A stretch of DNA of 64,000 bases from Glandiceps talaboti. Lineage: Eukaryota; Hemichordata; Enteropneusta; Spengelidae. This document shows, piece after piece, positions 13,251 through 64,000 of this stretch. Positions within the stretch are counted from its first letter, which is position 1. Every line of letters begins with the position of its first letter. Both the position numbers and the translations under genes were made by a program. The DNA lies in NCBI RefSeq assembly GCF_964340395.1, contig NC_135563.1, positions 764,501 through 828,500 of the forward strand, read 5' to 3'. The notes under the pieces were generated by a model. It was not told the DNA's origin, searched no databases, and saw only the letters and a list, made by a program, of their open reading frames with translations.

Positions 13251-13972
13251 CATGTCAGCTGCACCGAAAAATATTCTGCTAATGTGTGTCCACAGCACAA
13301 ACACAGACATTGAGAAGACAATACCTCCTCTCAGAGAGGTCAGATTTTGATAAATAAAATTGTTACATCATTTTGTTCATATTTAAAAGTTCATTTTCAC
13401 TGTAAAATTAGTTTTGAGTAGGTATGAGAAAAAATACCAAAAAACCCCTTGAAAATGCGATTTGTTCAAGTGTGCACAAAGCTAAAAAGTGGCCATTTTC
13501 GCATGCCTCCAAGAACTGGGTCACCCTATCTGGACATATGACCCCTTGTTTGAAAGGTCTTTGAAGTTTGCGATGGGTCATAGCCTTGTCCTGTTGATTC
13601 TCTGCTGTTATCCACCATTAGGAGACAATTTAAAACTTTCAAGTCGATTTTGGACCAAAACCACCAGGAATATCAGATAAACGATACCTCTGAGATGAAA
13701 TTTAGTGTTTCTTTTACAGAATTATGTATTTATTACTGATTTTGATTGAGCGAGTCCTCTGTCTTTACGAGTTTTTTTTTCCAAGCGAACCATCTTTGTG
13801 GAAGTATGTGCATGGGTGTCGAGTCAGTGATTACTGATCAAAATGGCAGCCACATGATGCGATGACACCAGTACTTCTGAATGGCCTGAAAGTGGTTTAA
13901 AAGGATGAATATATTCCTTTTGGTGATGAAAATGAGCAGAAAGATGGTTTTGTTCTTTATTACTATGACATG
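13251..13972. other. Non-coding, no gene recognised
   Basis: One open frame (13489-13680, +) has no recognisable domain. No repeat family is recognised. Confidence 0.4.
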
Positions 13973-14450
13973 AAAAAATATGTTCCGGCTCCCTGTAGGG
14001 TAGTGGTTAGCGCACAGGATTAGCAGTCGGGAGGTCACGGGTTCGAATCCCACTGGAAACGGGGGATTTTTCTGTGACTGACCCAAACCCAGGGTGGGTG
14101 TTCTACAGACTCGATGGGTAGGCTGTATCACTCAGCCGTGTCTCACTCACAAGACGAGTGCGAATTTGGGGGGACTCCTGGAGTAATGACTCGAAAAGTC
14201 GGGGATGATTACTCACACGGAGCCCGCAGGTGCTATGTTTGCCTGGCCTGGTTGACTCTGGGATAGCCTGTGGACTGACTGGGAAAGCCTTGACAGTTCC
14301 ACAGCAACGTGATATAGAGCGTGCTACATAGCCCTGTCACGTAGTCCCAAACCCGAATGGATCTCTGTAGCATTTGTGTTTGTTTGTTTGTTTGTGTATA
14401 TTTGCCTGCATAACAGAAAATCTGGGAGGAATTCCCAGCACAAAAATTAT

Positions 14451-14488
<38 letters not shown>

Positions 14489-14491
14489 GTT
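13973..14491 (+). mobile_element. tRNA-derived SINE with target-site duplication
   Basis: The body is about 13985-14480. The head has a type 2 RNA polymerase III promoter: an A-box-like TAGGGTAGTGGTTAGCGC and a B box GGTTCGAATCC at 14040-14050. A non-tRNA body follows, with GTTT repeats near 14380-14398 and a long poly-A at 14456-14485. The direct repeat AAAAATATGTT occurs on both sides (left copy 13974-13984, right copy 14481-14491) and marks the target-site duplication. The head is only tRNA-like and is not a functional tRNA. Confidence 0.85.
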
Positions 14492-15250
14492 TAAATTTTC
14501 ATTATTTTCTCTGGGGTCTATCACCTGTATTCAGGGATACATTGCAACCTGCATTTGAAATCAGAATGGTGACCTATGTACATTGCAGTTGGTACCATAT
14601 GGTGCATGGTATGAAAGAAAATTTAATGAAGACTAGTGTACTTTTTCTCTTTCATAATTTTTGCAAACATATGCATAATTAGCCCCGCCTAATTTGCATA
14701 ATTTTGGAAATGGCGGATCTGTATTCAGATTTCTATGACACCATCAGATTCTGCACCCTTTGAAACATAAAAATCTGAAATTTCATGATGATAGCATTTA
14801 TAGAAAGTGCTTTACAAGAAATATGCATACATAATTAATGGGACTTTTCAGCAAACAGTTTTCAACAATTACTGATTTTAGCAAAACTCGTGATTTCCAT
14901 GTACCTGTATTCATATTTAAGATAGATGGTTACTACAGTACCTCCTTCTTTCAGTTCACAAACACTTTTTCTATGTGTAAATAAGATAACTTTGTCTAGA
15001 AATGTCATTTTCTTGTTTAAATCATATCACAAAGTTGAGAGAAATGTAATTGTTCACAATTTGGAGGTCATGGCAGAAAAAAATTCAGAAATTTAATTCT
15101 TTACAAATCTGTATCTTCAAAAGTTCTTGGCCGACTTTAGTCATTCAAGTGTTATTTTTATCTTTAATTTTAACTTTAAATGAGATCTATCCAACTACTA
15201 CAGGTTTGATAAGCAAAAGATGCTTTTAAAAAAGTGCCTTACATGGCTAC
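14492..15250. other. Non-coding, no feature recognised
   Basis: AT-rich sequence with no recognised exon or repeat. Confidence 0.45.
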
Positions 15251-16338
15251 TATTAATCCCTGTTGTTATCTTTACAATATACATAACATGGCTGTTGCTA
15301 TGGGCATGGTCTTGTTCATAGACATATTTGCATAAATCTTTTGAATGTTTGTTCTTTTGTCTATGAATCTGTTATCTTTGCGATATATAGCATCATTTGG
15401 CTGTTGCTATTTGCATGGTCTTTTTTGCATACATTCTTTTATTGTTTACTCACTTGCCTACCAGATGATATTATTTTATAAAAATATTCTCACATTGATT
15501 GTTGCTAAGGGCATGGTCACGGTTGCTGGGGCCAATTGTGTCAAATTTTTTTTACACAACATCTGCAGAATAGGATGTCCAGAAACATCTCACCAAATTT
15601 CTGCCCCATCGACCAAGTACTTCTTGAGATATACATGTAAGTTTATGACCAAAATTCCCAAATTTACATCTAATTTGGCTATTGCTGATGAGATCATTAC
15701 ATACTTAATACTTCTTTATCTTCACACCCCCAAATCCATCCTTCTTGAGATATACATGTAACTTTATGACCAAAATTCCCAAATTTACAACTAATTTGGC
15801 TATTGCTGATGAAATCATTACATACTTAATACTTCTTTATCTTCACACCCCCAAATGCATCCCATTAAATTTCAGCCCAATCTGTTCAGCAATTTTGGAA
15901 TTAAAGATTTTTTGAGCAAAAAAGGAATCACGTCATGAACAAATCTTAATCTACACACCCCTAAGAACCATATTTCAGATCAATCTGCCCAGTTGTTTTT
16001 GAGTTTAAGTTTTTTGACCAAAAATAAAATTTTTTGACACCTGTGATGCAATTATTTTGCCGTTAACAATTTTCCAACTAGACACCACAAGTAATGTCAC
16101 CATCAAATACCAAATGAATCGGCCTGGCAGTTTTTGACAGAAGTCGTCCACACACACACACACAAACACACACACACGCACACACGCACGCATGCATGCA
16201 CACACGCGCACTCACACACACACACACGCACACATGCACGCACACTCACACACACACATGTGCGCACACGCACGCACGCACACACACGAGCACACTCACA
16301 AACACACATGCGCGCGCACGCACGCACGCACACACACG

Positions 16339-16396
<58 letters not shown>

Positions 16397-16450
16397 GAGA
16401 CACTTTCAGATCTCTAAAGCACTACTGAACTTCTCGGTCCAGTTGTACTA
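15251..16450 (-). mobile_element. Family A element A4, lacking its left end
   Basis: It starts mid-core (TATTAATCCCTGTTGTTATC) and continues through the right half. A segment of about 115 bp is duplicated in tandem (about 15620-15730 and 15740-15850, each with ATTTGGCTATTGCTGATG). It has a very long CA-rich tract and the right end CAGTTGTACTA. The CA tract (16147-16392) produces histidine/threonine-rich and cysteine/valine-rich open frames that are not genes. Confidence 0.72.
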
Positions 16451-17295
16451 AAAACCCTTAAATGAAGACAATGTGAAATATAATGCAAGAGTCTGGAAGA
16501 ATGTTTGATTTGTAAGTAAGCACATGTAACTTGTCAATAGCAAATGAGAATTAAAAAGAGTTTTTTGATTTGTCAGCCTCTTACAAAATCCTAACTACAA
16601 TGATCAACAAAATAAAGGATAATGGCAGAGATGTGTTATATGTAAAACAATCTCAAAGTTGCATTATGTAGCTTACATCAAGGCAATGGTTCTTTGCAAG
16701 GTTTGCACCATCTTATATTTTCATCATGGGTTTCTAAATTTGCTCTCTAATTTATGAATTCTAAGTTAGAATTCTAAAAAAACAAATACATATAAGAATT
16801 AAAATACGAGGAAGGTCAGGATATTTATTCTTATTATTTACATAATGTTATCATGGCCTTTAGATTGTATTCAATGTGTGTGAGCAATAACTTTTTATAC
16901 ATAGATAATGTGACCACAGCTCCTATTTTAGTGTCTGTAATTCCTATTTCTACTTCCTGTATTAGCACACGTTTAAAGACTACCCATGAATTGTTATTTA
17001 AGTGAAACACATGTAATCGTGAACTACTCTCTTGTACATTAGATCAAATACACTACAGCACTAAGCAGCAATTCATTTAAGGTGAAATAAGACAAACTGT
17101 TGTCAGATTGGTCAGAAAAAAAGTCTCTCTTTTAGTGCAAATATACTTTTAGTACGAACTCTTGCGTTAAATTTCTTGTACTATATAATGTCTTGGACTG
17201 TAAATATTAAATCCATAATTAGACACAACATATGAAGTAAGTAAAGTCCTAATTTGTCAACTCTTTGCAATCATTATTTCTGCTGACATGAATTC
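16451..17295. other. Downstream region and likely 3' UTR of prominin
   Basis: AT-rich non-coding sequence immediately after the prominin stop codon in transcription direction. It contains the candidate AATAAA (minus strand) at 16829-16824. Nothing else is recognised. Confidence 0.5.
16824..16829 (-). terminator. Candidate polyadenylation signal for prominin
   Basis: AATAAA on the minus strand, about 470 bp downstream of the prominin stop codon. It is the first clear canonical hexamer seen after the stop. No transcript evidence is available and the region is AT-rich, so chance occurrence is possible. Confidence 0.3.
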
Positions 17296-60051
<42,756 letters not shown>

Positions 60052-60154
60052 CTGAAAATAACAATATAACAGTTCTTACAAATAGTAGATACCAGTAACA
60101 CAATGTAACAATATTCCAGTTCTTACACATAGTAGATACCAGTAACACAATGTA

Positions 60155-60820
60155 ACAAGTCATTGAGAATGACATAGTCCCCGCTATGATTGGGTTTTAA
60201 GGAACTGGCAGTTTATGTTGTCATTTTCTTGATATCACTACTCTGATCCCCTGTTCAAGCATGTCTGAGTTATGGCTTTGGACATGAAAACTGGGCCAAC
60301 AAAATCGCTGCCAGGCAGCCATATTGGATGGTATCACGATGAAAATGGATATGCACATGTATGTCATAGAACACTGTCCTAATACCAACTTTGAATGAGA
60401 TCTGTTCAAGCATGTCAGAGTTTGGCTTTGGAAATGGAAAATTCGCAAACAAAATGGCTGCTAGGTGGCCATATTGGATCGTATCACGACAACAATGAAT
60501 ATGCACATGTATGTCATAGAACACTGTCCTAATACGAACTTTGAATGAGATCTGTTCAAGCATGTCTGAATTATGGATTTGGACAGGGAAAATTTGCAAA
60601 CAAAATGGCTGCTAGGCGGCCATATTGGATCGTATCATGAAACAAATTGATGTGCATATGTATGCCATTGTATGTTGCCCCTGTACCAAGTTTGAAAAAA
60701 ATCGGTCCATGCATCTCCAAGAAACAGCTCTGGACGGAGGGACGGATGGACGGACGGACGGACGGACAGACGGAACCCAATCCATAAGTCCCCGTCCCGG
60801 ACTTTGTCTGGCGGGGACTA
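60155..60820 (-). mobile_element. Family C element C3
   Basis: Left hairpin end ACAAGTCATTGAGAATGAC and TAGTCCCCGC, three core units, a GGAC tract at about 60740-60768, and the right end GCGGGGACTA. The ends are set by comparison with uninterrupted copies of the surrounding 48-bp repeat. Orientation is the same as for the other C copies. Confidence 0.82.
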
Positions 60821-60867
60821 ACAATATACCAGTTCTTACAAATAGTAGATACCAGTAACACAATGTA

Positions 60868-61978
60868 ACAAGTCATTGAGAATGACATAGTCCCCGCTAT
60901 GATTGTTTTTTAAGGAATTATCACTACTCTGATCACGCAACAACACTTGAACCTAAATCAAACAGACTTAGATATGTTGTGTCTGCTTGTTGGACATGGA
61001 ACATGCCTACAACAGAAAAGGATGGGTCGGGTATGGGGGATCGTATCCCGACGAAAATGGATATGCACATGTATGTCATAGAACACTGTCCTAATACCAA
61101 CTTTGAATGAGATCTGTTCAAGCATGTCTGAGTTATGGCTTTGGACATAGAAAAATCGCAAACAAAATGGCTGCCAGGCGGCCATATTGGATCGTATCAC
61201 AACAACAATGAATATGCACATGTATGTCATAGAACACTGTCCTAATACCAACTTTGAATGAGATCTGTTTAAGCATGTCTGAGTTATGGCTTTGGACATG
61301 GAAAATTTGCAAACAAAATGGCTGCCAGGCAGCCATATTGGATCGTATCATGATGAAAATGGATATGCACATGTATGTCATAGAACACTGTCCTAATACC
61401 AACTTTGAATGAGATCTGTTCAAGCATGTCTGAGTTATGGCTTTGGACATGGAAAATTCACAAACAAAATGGCTGCTGGGCGGCCATATTGGATCGTATC
61501 ACGACAACAATGAATATGCACATGTATGTCATAGAACACTGTCCTAATACCAACTTTGAATGAGATCTGTTCAAGCATGTCTGAGTTATGGCTTTGGACA
61601 TGGAAAATTCGCAAACAAAATGGCTGCCAGGCAGCTATATTGGATCGTATCATGACAACAATGAATATGCACATGTATGTCATAGAACACTGTCCTAATA
61701 CCAACTTTGAATGAGATCTGTTCAAGCATGTCTGAGTTATGGCTTTAGACAGGGAAAATTTGCAAACAAAATGGCTGCTAGGCGGCCATATTGGATCGTA
61801 TCATGAAACAAATTGACGTGCATATGTACGCCATTGTATGTTGCCCCTGTACCAAGTTTGAAAAAAATCGGTCCAGGCATCTCCAAGAAACGGCTGCGGA
61901 CAGACGCACGGACGGACGCACGGACAGACGGAACCCAATCCATAAGTCCCCGTCCCGGACTTCGTCCGGTGGGGACTA
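60868..61978 (-). mobile_element. Family C element C4, longest core
   Basis: Same ends as C3. The first core is damaged and is followed by five regular units of about 151 bp (GCATGTCTGAGTTATGGC at about 61121, 61273, 61424, 61575 and 61726). A short GGAC/GCAC tract at about 61900-61928 precedes the right end GGTGGGGACTA. The open frames running through the cores are repeat artefacts. Confidence 0.82.
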
Positions 61979-62073
61979 ACAATATACCAGTTCTTACAAA
62001 TAGTAGATACCAGTAACACAATGTAACAATATACCAGTTCTTACAAATAGTAGATACCAGTAACACAATGTAA

Positions 62074-63686
62074 CACTGGCCTGACAAACATACTGTAAAC
62101 ATTGATATTTTCCCTATGTATGTGGTTTGTACCCTGGCCAAAAATGACAAATCTCTCTTCTGTTTGAAAAATCACTCTTCTGTTTCAACATCACTCTACT
62201 ATTTGAAAAATCATTCCTGGGGACCTCATTAATTTCTCTGGATCTGACACCAAAGCAGGATTCGACACTGGAGTAAAAAAGTCACTATCCCACAGGACTA
62301 GTAAAATTGATAATGTAGTAGTCCTGCAAAAAATTTGGTGGTCCTGTCTTTAAGTGCTTTCACTTGTTCACTTGGGCTCTTTACATCTCTTAGTTTTTGC
62401 TCTACTTCTAATTCACTTTTCCAAACCCCATATTTATTTCAAACCCCGTGTTCTAATTGAACTGTCCATTTCCTTGTAGTTGTTTGTAATTTTGTTCTCT
62501 TTTTTTTATGCTTTGGGGCTTCTTCTTTTGTTGTTGCTTTCTGTGAGTAGTTTGTCTTAGTCTTGGTTGGGGGGGGGGGAGAGTAATAAGATATGATGTG
62601 GTCTTATTTCTAGCTTAAATACTACATAACATTTCTGGTACACACTTTGATCAAACTATTGCATTTTTAAAAGACAAAAAAATACCTTCCCATAGAGCAA
62701 GTCTTTATAGTGTTGTCTTTAGTGCATATTAGAATGTATTTACAACATAAAAATAAATAAATTTGAAGGTTACCAGCAGTTAGAGTAAAATTGCGTTACT
62801 GATTACATTGTATATGTACAAGTCGCTTCGTCTATTTTCGTGTCTATGTACTTCCGGGTTGACATAAACGTTAAACGTGATACAGTCGGCCCTATAATTA
62901 CTAAGAAATGACAAAACCGTTCGCAAAATAAAGTTCAGGATTCTAATTTTTCAAACTGAATATCAATATCCACGACACATTCAGTAACTGGTTTCGTGTA
63001 TTTAGAAATGTGCCCCAAAACACGACCTCGCAACACGTAACACAGAATCGTGTCACTGTTACTACTAGCTAAGTTAGCAGTACTACTACCATGGTTTCAC
63101 CATAGGCTGTAAGTTGTACCGGTAAAATTACGATCATCACATCATGTAGGAAGTACAACAACATTGAAATAACAACACGGTCAAATTGCGTCTTCGATTT
63201 TGACAGCCACCATTGTTGTGATTGAGCTTCACTTAGTTTTGTTGAATGCGGCCGGGCGAACGCTGACATCCAATTTGTACAGCGTGTTTATAAAGGGAGC
63301 TCGTCAATAACCTACCGAATAATTAACTCAGAAACATAGTTTAAATACTAACTGATCTAAAAAGTACTGTTTAGAAAGACTACGCATCCGTACATAAATA
63401 CGAAATCACGTGGCAAAGATTTCAACCTTTCTAATTTACTTGTTACAGTGTATAATACCCGTATTATACACATATTTTTTATTTATTTATTTTTAATGAG
63501 GGCAAAAATAGTTGACGAAACAACTAATCGAGTTTTGTCCTCAGAGAAAAAAACAACAACAACAACAAAGCAAAACAAAACAAAACAAAACAAAAACATA
63601 CATATCACACAAATCCGGAGAAGTATTTAACTAAATTCGGAAACAATGACAAATCTTAAAAGAAAGAACAAAATGGTATACATCAA
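62074..63686. other. Intronic or upstream sequence, no exon recognised; CpG-richer block at 62810-63400
   Basis: No prominin exon could be identified. Between about 62810 and 63400 CpG words are frequent and the palindromic TTTATAAA at 63287-63294 could serve as a TATA box in either direction; a promoter is possible but unsupported. An open frame at 63069-63269 (-) is not recognisable. AACAA and AAAAC repeats at 63551-63597 are probably the 3' tail of the LINE below. Confidence 0.4.
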
Positions 63687-64000
63687 CTAATACTGGCTAA
63701 GAAGATGGCTTTTGAAATTAGCTTTGAACGTAGTCCGACTTCGAGTGTCTCTTATATGGGAAGGGATAGAGTTCCAAATTTTGGCCCCAGTGAACTTTGT
63801 GCTAAATTGACCGTAATTATTGTTGTATTTTGGGATGCTTAAATCATTTCGCTTCTGTTGCCTGGTGTCGTAACAATGACCTATCTTGGAAAAGAAATTT
63901 GAGAAGTATGGCGGAACATTGCCATTGATCACATCGTGAACAAAAATTCCTATTTGGTAATCACGTTGCTTGTATACATCTAGCATTAGGAGGCGTTTAA
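63687..64000 (-). mobile_element. Non-LTR retrotransposon reverse transcriptase ORF, C-terminal end (partial)
   Basis: An open frame from the window edge to TAG at 63687-63689, about 104 codons visible. Features typical of the C-terminal end of LINE polyproteins are YQIGIFVHDVINGNVPPYF, YDTRQQ, GAKIWNSIPSHIRD and TFKANFKSHLL. The layout (YDTR, then G-K-WN-LP, then FK-HL) is common in CR1/Jockey-type elements of marine invertebrates. No frameshift is seen in the part available. The first methionine at 63986 is internal; the true start lies outside the window. Confidence 0.8.

Larger units (their letters stand above)
60062..62073. repeat. About 48-bp tandem repeat interrupted twice by family C elements
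   Basis: Unit phrases are AATATACCAGTTCTTACA, AATAGTAGATACCAGTAAC and ACAATGTAAC. Five units are seen, at about 60062-60109, 60110-60154, 60821-60867, 61979-62026 and 62027-62073. C3 and C4 lie between units at the same point (GTA / ACAATAT), and uninterrupted junctions survive at about 60106-60115 and 62024-62033. Confidence 0.85.

Noticed and set aside
13985-14060. A tRNA gene
   Set aside because: The A and B boxes are present but no complete acceptor stem or cloverleaf can be drawn, and it is joined to a body with a poly-A tail and target duplication, so it is a SINE head.
16103-16451. Histidine/threonine-rich and cysteine/valine-rich open frames
   Set aside because: They come from the CA-rich tract of a family A element, not from a gene.
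60221-62150. Repeated open frames with MLEQISFKVGIRTVFYDI-like text, on the minus strand
   Set aside because: They run through the 150-bp cores of family C elements, recur with the core number, have no conserved domain and shift between copies.
63069-63269. Upstream prominin exon or new gene (66 codons, minus strand)
   Set aside because: No resemblance to the first prominin loop, and no splice sites giving the required phase 0 junction to exon 60051.

Overview
The window is animal (metazoan) nuclear DNA: AT-rich, intron-bearing, packed with minisatellites, microsatellites and short mobile elements. It looks like a marine invertebrate such as a mollusc, another spiralian or an ambulacrarian, but the sequence alone does not fix the phylum. 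There is no bacterial gene organisation, CRISPR array or functional RNA gene.

The one confident gene is the 3' half of a prominin (CD133-type) gene on the minus strand. Ten coding exons lie between 60051 and 17296. They join in frame with consistent splice phases (phase 2 for the first two junctions, phase 0 for the rest) and encode about 519 residues: the end of the first large extracellular loop, TM3, the short cytoplasmic loop, TM4, the whole second extracellular loop, TM5 and a long cytoplasmic tail. The 5' half lies beyond position 64000. The intron between 53289 and 32137 is about 21 kb and is mostly one 55-bp satellite array.

Layout from low to high coordinates. 1-17.3 kb is downstream of the gene: a 19-bp array (270-2394), a 23-bp array (3546-4243), several copies of element family A, one copy each of families C and D, and a tRNA-derived SINE (13985-14480). 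17.3-22.3 kb holds the last two exons around a 48-bp array. 22.3-32.1 kb holds three more exons, a C element, two A elements, a 2.0-kb inverted-repeat transposon inserted in one A copy, and a 90-bp-arm palindrome. 32.2-48.8 kb is about 300 units of a 55-bp repeat. 50-57.6 kb holds an E element, three A elements, a broken L1-like LINE fragment, two exons and a 37-bp array. 57.6-60.1 kb holds three exons and a degenerate C/T-rich array. 60.1-64 kb holds two C elements inside a 48-bp repeat and, at the edge, the C-terminal end of a second non-LTR reverse transcriptase ORF.

The most interesting points are these. (1) A 37-bp minisatellite has expanded out of a prominin exon/intron boundary, so the intron carries about 22 copies of the exon end plus 5' splice site. 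(2) Four of the nine introns have arrays starting at or within about 100 bp of an exon edge. (3) Four repeat families share a Helentron-associated (HINE/'pearl'-like) design: inverted repeats, a hairpin at one end, tandem core repeats and a microsatellite. All recognised copies point the same way. Two copies sit at the same site of a local tandem repeat whose empty copies remain next to them, which defines the element ends. (4) One element terminus lies 11 bp from a prominin splice acceptor. (5) The 55-bp array is bordered by a microsatellite and an element-like terminus, suggesting that it grew from the core of such an element.
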